A stretch of 64,000 bases of DNA. Source: Apodospora peruviana. Lineage: Eukaryota; Ascomycota; Sordariomycetes; Sordariales; Lasiosphaeriaceae. Shown here in pieces: positions 1-11,580 of the stretch. Below the pieces are notes generated by a model. It saw only the letters and a program-made list of their open reading frames with translations, was not told where the DNA came from and ran no database searches. The DNA lies in contig JAUEDM010000004.1 in the NCBI GenBank assembly GCA_033439685.1, forward strand, positions 1,302,001 to 1,366,000, given 5' to 3'. Position numbers and translations under genes: made by a program. Position 1 is the first letter of the stretch. Each line of letters opens with the position of its first letter.

Positions 1-1103
1 ACGAAATTCTCTCGTCTTTCTTTTCTTCCCTTCCCCAACCATAGGGAGAGAGACGAGAAAAAGATCCTCGCCTCCTCCACCCTGCTCTCTCCCGTTTTAT
101 CGTCTAGGATACTACTACAGTACCTACTACATATTTACTCTCCTGCATTGTCATCTCAGCTGTTGCATATTCAACACTTTGGGTTTGCTCGTCGCCTGCC
201 ACCCTCCTCGAAACATATTTCCTGCGTGCGCTGTCTTATATAACGAATCAACCATCACCACCTGCCCTCTCCCACTGCACTCCTCCCACCCCAAGGCCTG
301 GATAGTGCAAACGGCACCTGAGGCAATTGAGGTTCATTGGGCCCGGGGAAGATCAGCTCGTCTCGGACTGGTCGAGGAGGCATTGGGCCGCTGCACACTG
401 CAGACCACTGCTGCCAGAGGCCCGCATTCGAGCCACGACATTGCTTCCAGACTAAACGTGGTTAAGCCCGCCTTGGTTTGTGCGAGCATCCCAAGTTCCC
501 ACGAGGGCTTCCCCCATCCTGTTCTCCTCCTGCTGCTGCAATCTGTGGAACTCTCCACCAAAGAGAGTCAATCTCCATCACAAGCTGTCGCCTGACTCGA
601 CCACCGAAAGGCCATTCTCTACCGACGCGAGTCTCTCCTCACTTTCTGCTTCCCTAAGACGTACAGGCCGTGTTGTTGCCCTACCTGTCCGCTCCATCTT
701 GTTCGCCGCGTCGAGCTACCCGTGGTTGCCGTTTCGTGCCCTCTGCCCTCCATCTCGTCTGTTGTTGCCGCATTGTTCCCAGCTGTCCGCACTGCTCGTT
801 GCGTGCTCGAGAGACCAGGTCAGTCCATCCCACTTGTCATGCTCTCAGCTGCTGTACCTCATGATGCACACGCCTGTCTCTTATCTTCTGGCCTTTGTCT
901 CTTTCGCTCAGGCATATTCCTTCCCTTCCCTCCCCATCATCCTCGTCCTTTTTACCTCCTGGGCAGGACCCTAGCATCAATTATGACGAAAAGAGTGACC
1001 GTTATGGACGCGGGGCTCTACTTTTCTGCTGTATTATTAGCTCATGCCTAGTTTTATTTGACCTCATAAACACTATACTGTTTTTCACATCACATGCTAA
1101 ATC
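1..1103. other. Gene-free pyrimidine-rich leader/promoter region
   Basis: No supported gene. The top strand is rich in CT runs, as is common in promoters and long 5' leaders of filamentous ascomycetes, and it probably serves the gene starting at 1104. Several short overlapping reading frames occur in all frames, including one at about 861-974 that happens to be hydrophobic. None has an intron pattern or family resemblance that I can support. Confidence 0.4.
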
Positions 1104-1883
1104 ATGTATACCAGATCGGACTATCGTTACAAGCCGCGGAAGTCGGTCATCAGGATGGACCCTGACTGTGCTATATGCCGGGCTCCGGCAACACTGGCCT
1201 GCGATTGCGAGGCCAAAGGCCTGGAGGTGGCCGTCCGGCAAGCCGAAGCCCGGATGATGCAGTCCATCTACAACGACATACGGTAAGAGTTCGTCCCATG
1301 TTGAATCTCATTCATGATATATCGACCACTTTCCCTATCAGGCACGACATACTGACACCATCGCAGTTCTTGGGTGCGGGCACATGCTCAAGACTACATC
1401 CTCGAGTATTTCCGGCTCCTAACAGAGCGACGCAAAACGGCTCATGCGGCCCATCTGGAAAACATCACGGCTCACGCATATCGATATTATCACTCGCAAC
1501 CGCATCCGAACGAGATCGCTGCGGCGCAAGCACAGCTGAAGCACGGCATCGACGAAGACTGGAAGGCTTCCGTACAGCGATATCCCGAAGTACTCGAGTA
1601 CTTTTACAGTCTCGTCGAACTAACATTACCGGATGACAACGAACCGGCCGTCAAGGACCCGCCTCTCAGTGCCCTCAGCGGCCAACGCAAAGCAAATCGG
1701 CGGCCCGGGGGCGGCACCCCGACAGTGGCCAGCGGTCCTAGCTATGCGCACGAGAGAGAGGCCCTCCCCCGGGGCCGGACGCCGCCCTCACTAGAGCAGC
1801 GGAGGACACCTGGGCCACCGCGGGACCGGAGGGCGTATAGGCCGCCTCCTCCACCCCCGACGTCATACTTCCCTCCGTACTGA
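1104..1883 (+). CDS. Conserved fungal protein of unknown function, Cys-rich N-terminus
   Basis: Two exons, 1104-1282 and 1367-1883, joined by an 84-bp GT-AG intron that splits an Arg codon, give about 231 residues. The frame runs without a break from the N-terminal half (CAIC and CDC motifs at about residues 21-34) into a helical, Tyr-rich middle (WVRAHAQDYILEYF at about 61-74). It ends in a Pro/Arg-rich low-complexity tail. The CxxC/CxC pair could bind a metal, but no further paired cysteines complete a zinc site. I recall similar proteins annotated as hypothetical across Sordariomycetes and know no function. There is no signal peptide or membrane segment. The start is the first ATG in the frame, and a second Met at codon 18 is an alternative. 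The gene model is well supported; function is unknown. Confidence 0.85.
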
Positions 1884-3466
1884 CGGAGTTTCTTATCACT
1901 CCAGCGACTTGCTTGAAATATCATTGCCGAGGCCTGGTGTTGGACGCTGAACCCTATGTCAGGTGGATTATAGCCCTATGTCGGTTATTGTGTGCAAGAA
2001 TTTATGCGTAGTCACTGCACGACGCCCACGACAACGAAAATAATGACTTGCGAGTTTTTTGAGAATAATCCAGACGACGTCACGAATTTGCATAGCATGG
2101 GCCGATATTTGTCTCTTTCATGTCATTAGTTCATCGGTATTTTTGTGAACCTGTTTTTTATTCAGAAAGGACCTTTTGACAATCTACTAGTTGCCACCGA
2201 ATTTCTTTTTCTTGGGACCGGACGACGGGACGGACGGACGGACGAAATTTATGATCGCCACTTTATGGTTGGCAACGAACCTGCCTGGCGTTGGATGGAG
2301 CTTTTGCTGATATTTGAGGGGGGTTTCTTTTGGTAATGGTGTCACCACCAACTGACGCTTTTTGGAGATTGGATGATCGTTTGCTTGGAGGCAGGGCCCG
2401 CGCTATGAAGATTGGAAGCGAAAAGAAAGGAGGGGAGTGTTTAACTCCGCCATGGGGCCGAATACCGACAATGTTTGTCAATGGCCTTCAAAGGGGTGGG
2501 AAATTGGCAGTAAAATGGGTTTCCCCATGTGTATATAGTGAAGGAAATGTCTATTCAATACTCTGATGCGATTCCCGAACCATCCATCCATTCTGCATCA
2601 TTCATGTGCAATGACACACTGTAGATGTGACTAACCGTGAGTATTAGGGAGCTTACCAGGTGTTCTCGTTGTCCAACCGTCCCGAACGGTGAGTAGTATC
2701 AAACGGTCCGCCACATACACAATTGTAACGTGTAAACACGGCATCAGTTACGAACGCAGCCGTTTCGATATAGAAAACTATGAAAAAAAGTAAGGTACCT
2801 ACGTAACGGGTAGGTGGACCAACCGCCCGGAACACAGAGCATCCAACTACCGCCCGTAACTTGTGAGGTATCTCGATGTTGTCCACAGGCAGAGACAACA
2901 TGTCGTGCATCATATCATGAGCTGAGCTCTTACGGAGGACCAGTGCTACCAGGTAGTTAATTTTTTCACGATACTCTAACTCGAAGCCTTCTAAGGAGCC
3001 GGCTTGATAGGACCCACGTTATTAAGGTGATTTTCGTGCAGTAGGGACCATGCTTGGTAATAGAGCCTGAACACATAGTACTGGGGCCTGCCGAGGCATT
3101 GACGATGCTACAGGATATATCTTGAATAGTGAACGGAAAGGGGGAAGAAACTACAAAAGTGAAATAGTCTTAATTGATCCATCAGTAATAGGAGGCATTC
3201 CAATGATTGGTACGTAGAATCCACAAGAGCCCAGGCCCAACCAAGTAGGCCCCAGACTAAACAGGCAGACAAAATTATTTATAACTATATTTTCCATTTG
3301 GTATATCAATAAATAGGCTTTTCCCTCCTAGCGCTCCTTGAGCCACAAGGAACCAAAAATGTGGAGATGATAAGGCGAAATGAGGACGAAAAGAACCAAG
3401 ATGCTACAAAGTTTGAAGTTATATGAATGATGCCAAGTTCGATATTCGTTGCAAGTCGGCCACACA
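1884..3466. other. Gene-free intergenic region
   Basis: This 1.6-kb region lies between two convergent genes, the Cys-rich protein (+) and BFR1 (-). Only short frames without recognisable motifs are present. A small GGAC-type run lies near 2226-2241. It probably holds the 3' UTRs of both neighbours. Confidence 0.4.
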
Positions 3467-5105
3467 CTATGCCGCAACAGGGGCCTCATTCTCCTTGCCC
3501 TCGATCGAGGTCTTCTGAACGCCATCCGCGAGATCAGTGACCGACTTGTCCTCACTCTTCTTGCCACTGACGCCGTTCGGGGTGCTAGTGCCAGAGCCCT
3601 CGTTAGCCTCCTCGGTCTCGAGCCGCTCAATATCCTTCTTGGCCTTCTCGATGTTCTGTGGCGATGTTAGTAATTGGGTGGCGCACAAAAGAACGAGGTT
3701 GGAGGATAAATGTCCTTACCTTGCGGGTCTGCTCAGCTTGGTCTGTCTTCCAGTGCTCAAGCTTCGCCTTGACCTTCTCTATCGCGGCCGGAACGTCGGT
3801 GGCGCTCATGGGAGGATCAATGCCCACGAAGGCACAGTCCTCCATAACAGACGGTGGGCAACTGTAGACCTTGGCCTCCGAGGCAGGGGCGGATTTCTTG
3901 CCCTTCTTGCCCTTCTTAACAGCGGGCATAAACTCCTCCTCACGGTCCTCCTTCCGTACGATCTTCATACCCTTGAGGCCGGAGTCGTCAACTTTGCGCT
4001 GGGCTTGAGCGCCGAGACCCTTGTCGGCAAGGAGGGGAGTCTTCTGGACCGGGGCGTGCGTAGGGTCGAAGAAGTGCAGCAGGCTGTTAGCGCGGCGGAT
4101 CTCCTCGAGGTAGGCCGGATCGCTGGCCTCGGCGAGCATCTTCTGGGCGCGCTCCATCTTGCGCTCCTTGGCGATGCGCTCCCGCTCGGCCTGCTGTCTT
4201 TCCCGGTACTTCTCGCGCTGCTCCTTCTCCCAGTTTCCAAATGCCTTCTTCGCCTGATAGTAGTCGTCCTTGATCTTCTTGAGCGCCTGGTATTTCTCGT
4301 TTTGCTCGGCTTGCAGCTTGGTGCGCTCGTCACGGAGGCTCGACAGGTTCTTATATGCCTCGTCCTGCTCCGCCTTGATGGCATCCAGCTCGGCCTGGAT
4401 CTTGTTGTACCGCTCACTGAGGGCCTTGGCCTCTGGGTCTTCCATGCTGTCCTTAATCTCTTTAATCTTGGCTTTGAGGGTGTCGATGTGCTTCTGAGAG
4501 TCATCAAACTGGGCGAAGTTCTTGCGCTGCTTGCGCAAGTTGGACATCTCGGCCAGCGCCTTCTTCTCGTCCACAATTTTCATCATGCCGCCGTTAACCT
4601 GTTTATCCAACTTCTCGATCTCGCGGTCGACATCCTCGACACTTTTGAAGGCAACCTTGCCTTTGGCAGCCTTCTGCTCGGCGATGCGGCTGCGGAGTTG
4701 TTCATCGAGGCGCTTGATCTGGTCCAACTTGGTGGTACGGGCATTCTTGCCGCCGGCCTGCTGCTGGCGGATCTCGTTGGCTTGACTGATCAGTTCCTGC
4801 CGGCGCTTCTGGGTGGGTGTCTGGGTCTCCTTGTTTTTGTTCGGCGTAGCGAGGTCGATCTTGGCCTTGATGGCGTTCTGCGCAGACCCGGAGGCGTCAG
4901 TTGACAAACGGCCTTATGATGGCCGGACGGCAAGGTGCAGCATGCGCGCCGTAGGCCTCATGCAGATATCACTCACATATCTGGTCATAGCATCGTCATA
5001 CTCCTTTTGGCCCTTGGCGAGCTGCTCATTAAAGAGGTCGGCATCGGGCTTGGTCGGCTTGACGGGCGCTGCCGCGGCAGCATTGGCAGCAGAAGTGTCG
5101 GCCAT
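3467..5105 (-). CDS. BFR1: Bfr1-family nuclear segregation / polysome-associated protein
   Basis: Three exons (5105-4977, 4877-3720, 3655-3467), all with phase-0 introns, encode about 491 residues. The protein is almost entirely highly charged coiled coil: Lys/Glu/Gln-rich heptads from about residue 45 to 300. A KKGKKGKK basic patch and a conserved C-terminal coil follow. Length and layout match yeast Bfr1, an mRNP factor that associates with polysomes and the ER and affects chromosome segregation and secretion. The N-terminal exon supplies an Ala-rich start followed by DADLFNEQLAKGQKEYDDAM, typical of the fungal family. The gene diverges from RPB5 across a 541-bp shared upstream region. The long reading frame on the opposite strand is a codon-bias shadow. 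The family call is firm; the precise role in this species is inferred from yeast. Confidence 0.93.
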
Positions 5106-5646
5106 GTTCGAATTGGGTGTGGTTTTCGGTAAGAAAAAGAAAGGAGGGGGAGGAAGGCAAAAGAGTCGAGCAATTGACCTTTAGGGCCCTCTTTTTATTG
5201 CCAGATTGCAGATGTGAAGGAGTGGGAAAAAAAGGGTCCTTGTGGAAGAGCAGGGAAGCTTTCACACTTTCACAGGATCCCCAATGCCAGGGGCTCCAAC
5301 AAAATTTCCCGAATTTCTCGACCGATCGTGTCCTTTCTCATGGCAGCGTGGCACGTGCGGAGACGATTAGGTAATCCGCTATCGTTCCCGTGGCAGACCC
5401 GTGGCAGCAGGGGCGGGTCTCGATCAATCCGTGCACGCCCCTACAGCTACGCTCGACCCCCCCTATCGATTTCCTTTACCGCAATTTTTTGTGCAACCTT
5501 CCAGCCTACGGCATCGAAAAGCATCCATTCAAAGGCACCCGCCGCGCCAAACACCAGAGCCACGAAGCTTCGCCTAAAACAACCTCGTCGCGGAATCCAT
5601 CACCATTCTTGCGCCCGATAACGATATAGTCACCAACTAGCTCGTC
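5106..5646. promoter_or_regulatory. Shared BFR1/RPB5 bidirectional upstream region
   Basis: 541 bp separate the divergent start codons of BFR1 (-) and RPB5 (+). No coding frame is supported. The segment must contain both promoters; I see no unambiguous TATA box or binding site. Confidence 0.5.
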
Positions 5647-6495
5647 ATGTCGGACGGCGAGCAGAACGCAGGCGTGTTCGCCAAGGAGGTGTCGCGACTC
5701 TGGCGAGCATGGCGAACAGTACACGAGATGGTCCAGGATAGGGTAAGAAGCCATTCCACAACCACAAAGAGAACTACCCGCAAGGTTTGAATACATTCTA
5801 AGTATTCTATCGTACAGGGTTACGAGTTGGCAGAAGAGGAAGTCAGGATCTCTCTGGACAAGTTTCGACTGGATTACACCAACGAAGACGGAAGCCCCAA
5901 GTAAGAAGGCCTCTTATCTCTCCCCTTACATAGGAACCTTCTTGCTAACCCACCCAACCCCAAAAGCCGAGCCAAAATGCAGTTTTCCGCCCGCCCAAGC
6001 GAAGCCATGATCAAGAAATTCACCCCTCCCCCGACCCCATCCAATCCCGACCCGTCGCCCGAATGCGGAACCATCTGGGTCGAGTTCTGCCCTGAAAAGT
6101 CGTCCATCGGCATCAGCGTGATGAAGAAGTTCGTCCAGCACTGCGCCGCCAACAACTTCCGCGCCGGCATCCTGATCACGGGACCCGCCCTCAGCGCCCA
6201 GGCGCGCAAGGTCATCGGCGTCACGCAGCAGTACACCCAGATCGAGTGCTTCCTCGAGGACGACCTGCTGGTCAACATCACCCACCACAAGCTCGTGCCG
6301 AAACATATCCTCTTGAGCAGGGAAGAGAAGGCCGCCCTACTCAAACGGTACCGTTTGAAGGAAACCCAGCTCCCGCGTATCCTGCAGAAGGACCCGATTG
6401 CTCGTTATCTCGGTCTCAAACGCGGCCAGGTCGTCAAGATTATCAGGACCAGTGAGACGGCGGGGAGGTATGCCAGTTACAGATTGTGCGTATGA
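5647..6495 (+). CDS. RPB5: RNA polymerases I, II and III shared subunit RPABC1 (Rpb5)
   Basis: Three exons (5647-5742, 5818-5900, 5967-6495) give about 235 residues. The introns are 75 and 66 bp. The N-terminal jaw domain begins with the typical RLWRAWRTVHEMVQDR helix. The C-terminal assembly domain, about residues 163-235, contains HKLVPKHILLS, the RYLGLKRGQVVKI core and a terminal YRLCV, all hallmarks of Rpb5/RpoH. The protein is one of five subunits common to all three nuclear RNA polymerases and sits at the downstream DNA jaw. It is slightly longer than the yeast protein (215 aa), mainly through a Pro-rich insert (PPPTPSNPDPSP) in the middle. The start ATG is the first in frame and lies next to the predicted shared promoter with BFR1. 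Confidence 0.96.
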
Positions 6496-7567
6496 AAGAG
6501 TTCTGGTGTTCTTGTCTGGTTTTTATTGGAAAGAGGTAGAGTTTAATAGCGGCCTTTTCCGTATATTATTATGACACCTGGCGAGGGGTTGCTGTACGCG
6601 CAGTCCTTCTTGTGTGGTTTGAATCAAAAGGGGTGGTGGGAGTGACAGAGAGAATGGCAGGCGTTCAAAGCATTGACAAAGGAAAGAATGGATGGGTTCA
6701 AGGACTTTCTATCAACTTCGAGGCGTTCACGGGGTGGGGAATGGTTTTGTCGGGTTTCTTCTTTTTGTTGTGAACCTTATCATCGGGGCAGATACCTATT
6801 TAGTAGATAGGTTGTCATGTTAGGACGAGATTGATTCCGTTTTCACAGACATATCCCGCAGAGTTGGTACACTCAGCTTCGATGATGCAAGGATGTCAAG
6901 CAGTGGTTCAGTTAGCATTCAATTACGAATACATAACACCTGTGTCTTCATGGGTGCCTCACATCTGCGATGATGGTCTTAGCTGTGAAGTATCAAGGAT
7001 ATTGGCGACAGATTGTATCTTGGTGTTGGTGGAACACAATGCTCCCGTAATATCATCTATCATTACTTCGGTGGTTTCGGGAGCTACCTAAGCTAGCTAG
7101 CAACTCCAGAGGGTAAATAGCAAAAACGAAAAAGCAAAACGGATGGCTAATTGTTTGCCGGGGTATATGCGTGTAAGAGCAAAATAGAAAAGCAGAAATT
7201 GTTTTCCAAAAATCGAAAAGAGAATATCCGCCCGTGCGCGATATCCCTCGCCAGCTTGCCCAGCCTCGTCCCACTCCCAACCTCATTCATCTAATCGACG
7301 CGCTCTATTATCATCGTATTGTTTCGTAGCCAAGGTGTATATGCCATGAAACAGACCAAGGTAACGCCTCGCCCAAATCCCTGAATATAAATAACCATGT
7401 CCACTAACTCCATAGCGCCCCTCCCTTTTCATTAGCCTCGAATTCAACGTAGCCCCTAACAGTAACGATGCTGTGTTTGGTTTGGTGGCGAAATGATACG
7501 ATCCTTGAGGGAGGGAACCCGAAGAGGGAAAAAACCGTTACATGGCATTGCCGCCAGCAACGCGTGA
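6496..7567. other. Gene-free convergent intergenic region
   Basis: About 1.07 kb lie between the stops of RPB5 (+) and the SAT4-like gene (-). Only short frames without motifs are seen. It most likely holds the two 3' UTRs. Confidence 0.4.
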
Positions 7568-9209
7568 CTATGTAATAGCATCATCGCGTTTGTCGTTCGG
7601 GTCATAGAGTAGTCCGCCGAGATCCATCAGAACTGGTTCTTTTGGTGCTACAGCAGCAGCGGATCGTGCCGGTGGCGGAGGTTCCGCTTCGTTCGGCGCC
7701 GTTTGCTGCAAAGGCTGTAGTTCGGTGGCGCTCTTTGCTTTCGGTCTGACTGGCCTTTGTCCCAGCGGGCTCAATGGGCTCAAAAAGCCCCCAAGGTCCT
7801 GCAATAACGCCTGTGAACCCCTCCTTAGACCGCTGGCACTTGCCGGTATCGATGGCGCCGGTACATTGTTGACAGCCGTTGGACCGTTGGACAGGTTGCT
7901 TCCTCGTCGAGTACTGCCGTCGTGATCATCGAGCAAGCCGCCGTAATCGAAAAACGAGACCCTCCTAGGTGTAAAGGCCATGTTATGACCTGGCGACGGT
8001 ACCTGATCGCCAGGCATGAGGTAATCGTCGCTTTTGATTGCGCTATCGCGTTGCCCATGCTTAGGGAACTGCCACTGGTTCATGTCGTCGTGGAATTTGG
8101 CCAAGGGGGCGGGTGTATAAAATCCGCTCGTCATCGGCGATGTCGGGTTTTCTCTCAAATCAGGCTTCACCCCGAAACCCACATCCCGCACAAGATCTTC
8201 ATCGCTTCCCCAGTGCCTGTTCATAGTCGGTCTGCGGGACCCCGATCCGGAAGAGCGCTCCATCGAACCTGCCGCGACCGAGTCGTACTTGAACTTGTTC
8301 TTTTTAACGCCCCTATCCCGAACGAACGAGCCTAGCACAAGAGCGTTCGATGCTGCAGTCGCGAATAGTAGTTCCACCGACGCATAAAGGGATCGACTTT
8401 GCTGACTCCCGTTGTCCTCGATAATGTGCGGAACGCGATAGATGGTAACTCCAACAACGCCGAGGCTGAGGGAGAAGAGCAGTACAAGCTGCACTTTTCG
8501 TTTCGTCGTCATTTGGCTGCGGATGATCAAAGGTATCGGGAAAAAGACCAGTAGCAGATCAGTGAGGACGTTGCAGACCGCCATGGTCAAGAGCTGCGCA
8601 TATCCCTGGCGGCATTGTCCGCCGGGGTCTGGAAGTACCTGCCAGTAGTGGGAAAAGGGGCGGCATTCGGCCAGGTCACTAATTACAACAGCGATAAAGG
8701 TGGCTAGGAGGGTGCAGCGGATGAGCAATAAGGTCACTTCGTAAGACCGCTCCCAGCTGACATTGAGCCGCCGAAAGAACTCCAAGATGGCGTTTTTCAA
8801 GATCCATAAACTGCGTGGGAAAAGGACGTCAGCGTAACCGTCTCCGTAACGGAGGAACGCAACCTGGCACGTACGTAGCGGCATATAGGATCCGACTCAG
8901 GAGCACCAAGCCGCTTGCAATTGACTTTCTGTGGAGGTCCTCGTCTGAGAGGTCGGCGTCGGCTAGCTGTGCATTATTCGTGCCGTAGAGCAAAATAAAA
9001 TGGACGCAACCCATTCGCATGAAGAGGGGTATTAGTGCAAGCGCGGCCACCCTATCCTCGGTGAAGAGCCTCTCCGTCCGGACGAAGCGCCCGGTGACGC
9101 GGAGCAAGATGATCACCGTGCAAAAGATGGTGATCCACCAGCACACTAACAGCGTCGGCTTGTCGTTACTGAAACTGCGCAGTGGCGGGGGGTCTGAGTA
9201 GAGCGGCAT
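7568..9209 (-). CDS. SAT4/PTH11-type seven-transmembrane rhodopsin-like integral membrane protein
   Basis: Two exons (9209-8875, 8810-7568) with a 64-bp intron whose join makes a Thr codon encode about 525 residues. Seven hydrophobic helices lie in the first ~300 residues. The fourth helix is followed by the motif DLAECRPFSHYWQV, a hallmark of the large fungal SAT4/rhodopsin-like family that includes Magnaporthe Pth11-type receptors. The cytoplasmic tail is long, Ser/Pro/Arg-rich and disordered, as usual in this family. There is no N-terminal CFEM domain. Members are thought to sense surface or nutrient cues, but the ligand here is unknown. The intron is required because neither exon alone contains the complete third helix. 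Family confidence is high; specific function is not assignable. Confidence 0.88.
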
Positions 9210-11153
9210 TGTGGCGGCACTCCGGGCACGCCGTGCCCGTCATCCTCCGCAGAGGGACGAGCGAGAAAGACTGGCGCAGGCCGATGTATGATTCGCAACG
9301 GCTTTTGTGGTTGGTGTTGTTACAGTTCAACAACGGTCGGACTGCCAGGCCCGTGTGGCATCAATACTCGCGTGTTGCCCGTTGAGCCAATTCGGGGTCC
9401 TTATGGGGCGGCGCTATTATGACGGTCGGGCCTTCTGTGGTTCGGCTGTCGGCTGTAGCTGGTAGTGTTGTTTGCATGTACGGATACAATGCGACTTTTA
9501 GGGCACATCGGCACCGCGGCTTCGGAAGGGCGAAACAGACTCGGAGGGCATGCTCGTGAGGTTGTGCAAGATGAAGAAAGAAGAAAGTCTGAGAGGTGTG
9601 GTCAGAGTGATGGTGGCAGCCGCAACAGAAAAGGAAACGCTTGCCAGAGACGGGAAAGCCAGACCGACCTGACGGACTACCTAGTAAATAATAATAGCTA
9701 CAGCACGTACAGGATGCATGTACACTTGCATCTACTATCCCCCATCATGAGACCCAACCACGGGCAGGCTGGTGAGGCAGGGCCTGCAACGAAGTACGGG
9801 CGGGTTAGTGGGAGGAGGCGGGATGCGGTGGGCGGTGGCCATGCAAGGTGTGCGCTGGGGACCGTCTGCCTCTGCCTAGTCTCCCTAGGGACACACGCCG
9901 GGTTGTGGTGTTATCTCTGGCATCATGCTTGAAGCCAAGGGCCAGGCTGGATGGGGTAGCTAATCAAGCAGCCAGCGTGAATGGGGCGGGGGCTCGCTTG
10001 TGACGAGTGGATGGGCGACTTTGATGAGATACAGCTCCAGCCTTTCCCATCAGCGACATGCACAAGGAACTCCCCCTCCTTCTTGCGTGACACACCGACA
10101 CGGCGAGAGCTGGCAAATCCAATATAATGGCCATGCCAACTATCCCGAGAAGCTGTCATTGATGGATGGGAAGGGACCGGCTGACTGGCTCTCGATAGAA
10201 CTGCAGGGTGAAAATCCGGGCCACACCGTCTGACCGGATCGATCGTCAACCCCTCCTGGTCGGACGAAGTAACCCGTACCAGTAATTCGTACAGATAATA
10301 TACGAAATACGCATTACCAGTCTGAACCCCCCTCAATGATTTTCGGCATCCTTGCGCATCCAGTCAATTGCGTGGGCTGATGCCGTGGACCGTGATGTTC
10401 CAGCCAACGGACGATACTTTGTCCACTTTGGCCTCCCTGCAATCAGTTGAGAATTCGAGGCCAAGGCATCGGGCATCCTGGGAGCCGACGCGGCCTGTCG
10501 TCGAGGCTGCACGAGCGGGTGTTTGATGGGGCCAGGGTGGTAGAGATAAGGAGTTTTTCAAAAATTTCCCGTCCGGGGATGGTGGTTGTGGGGCACCTTC
10601 AAGCCCGACAGCTTGGCCACACTTTGTCGACCGACCCAGCGCCTCCCGCTCCATCCATGCGATTCCGTGCTGGACCGAATTCGAAGGTGGCACAAAGGGT
10701 CCAGTTCGTTTCTGTTGACGATGCATGGATGAATGGCCTTCCGCGAATATTCTTTCCCACATCTGGCTACCAACGGTGTCAGTCGCTGGTCCAGAATCGA
10801 CACGGCAAGAGGCTTGTCAGGATCGACAATATTCGCACGGATGTTATGAAGAAATAGATTTGGGAGATTTCTCACATGGTACGGAGCACTGGGTATCATA
10901 GGGCCTTGTCCGAGAACCGAGGGTGGCACTGTTGCGTCGAGATCAGCGGACCAAAATCATACACTTGAATGCAAGCAGGGGCCGCCTGGAGCAGCGGCCT
11001 ACGTCTAGTCCGTTTTTCATGACTGTGCGATTTCATCTTCAAACAACAAAGCTGGCCAATTTGTCGACCGAGTCCATCCCACGAGGTCTTGCCCGTTTCA
11101 AAAGACGAGGCGTTTTATGTCGGATATATTTAACATGTTGGAAGGCAGTCATT

Positions 11154-11171
11154 TACGGAGTACGGAGTACG
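11154..11171. repeat. Direct repeat of TACGGAG
   Basis: Two adjacent copies of the heptamer TACGGAG, followed by a partial third (TACG), lie in a gene-free region. The same hexamer recurs in several other gaps of this window. Confidence 0.7.
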
Positions 11172-11277
11172 TTGGTCATGTCTCGGAACAGTGGCGTCCA
11201 TCTCCCTTCGGAAGGCTGGAGTCTCTTTCATTGACTGCACCCCACCCCGTCCATCAACGGGTGGTTAGCGTGTCTTA

Positions 11278-11293
11278 TACGGATTAATCCGTA
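11278..11293. repeat. Perfect 16-bp palindrome of TACGGA half sites
   Basis: The sequence TACGGATTAATCCGTA is a perfect inverted repeat made of two TACGGA half sites around TTAA. It resembles the inverted CGG-type sites bound by Zn2Cys6 dimers, but no binding protein can be inferred. Confidence 0.75.
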
Positions 11294-11580
11294 CAGTGAC
11301 ATGAGTGACAAACCCCCACGCACCAGAACCCGGCCGGCAGGGATGACTAAGACGTGAGAAGAGTCAAAAAACGGGCTCTTCACCGCCTTTGCTTCTTGCC
11401 CTGGCTGCCTCATGGTGAGACAGACTCATCATCAACACCACAGATGAGAACTTAACAATTGTGCTCGTCATAGTCTACAACCCGTAGAGCTCATCAATTC
11501 TAACAAGTAGGGAATCTATAACATCGACTTGAAAGGAAAATGTGCTTCCATCGCTCCAACTGACCGTGCAAGTCCTCACC

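Larger units (their letters stand above)
9210..11580. other. Gene-free region with TACGGA elements
   Basis: 2.4 kb between the start of the SAT4-like gene and the stop of the Asn-tRNA synthetase, both on the minus strand. No frame carries recognisable motifs. The region holds several TACGGA hexamers (9479, 10880, 11154, 11161) and a perfect 16-bp palindrome at 11278. It probably includes the SAT4-like gene promoter and the synthetase 3' UTR. Confidence 0.4.

Noticed and set aside
861..974. Short frame resembling a signal peptide in the leader of the first gene
   Set aside because: Only 37 codons, in a CT-rich leader where hydrophobic codons are expected by composition; no downstream exon found.
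3537..4904. 455-codon plus-strand frame opposite BFR1
   Set aside because: Leu/Val-rich composition is the reverse-complement shadow of the Lys/Glu/Gln-rich BFR1 coiled coil, which has good splice signals and family motifs.
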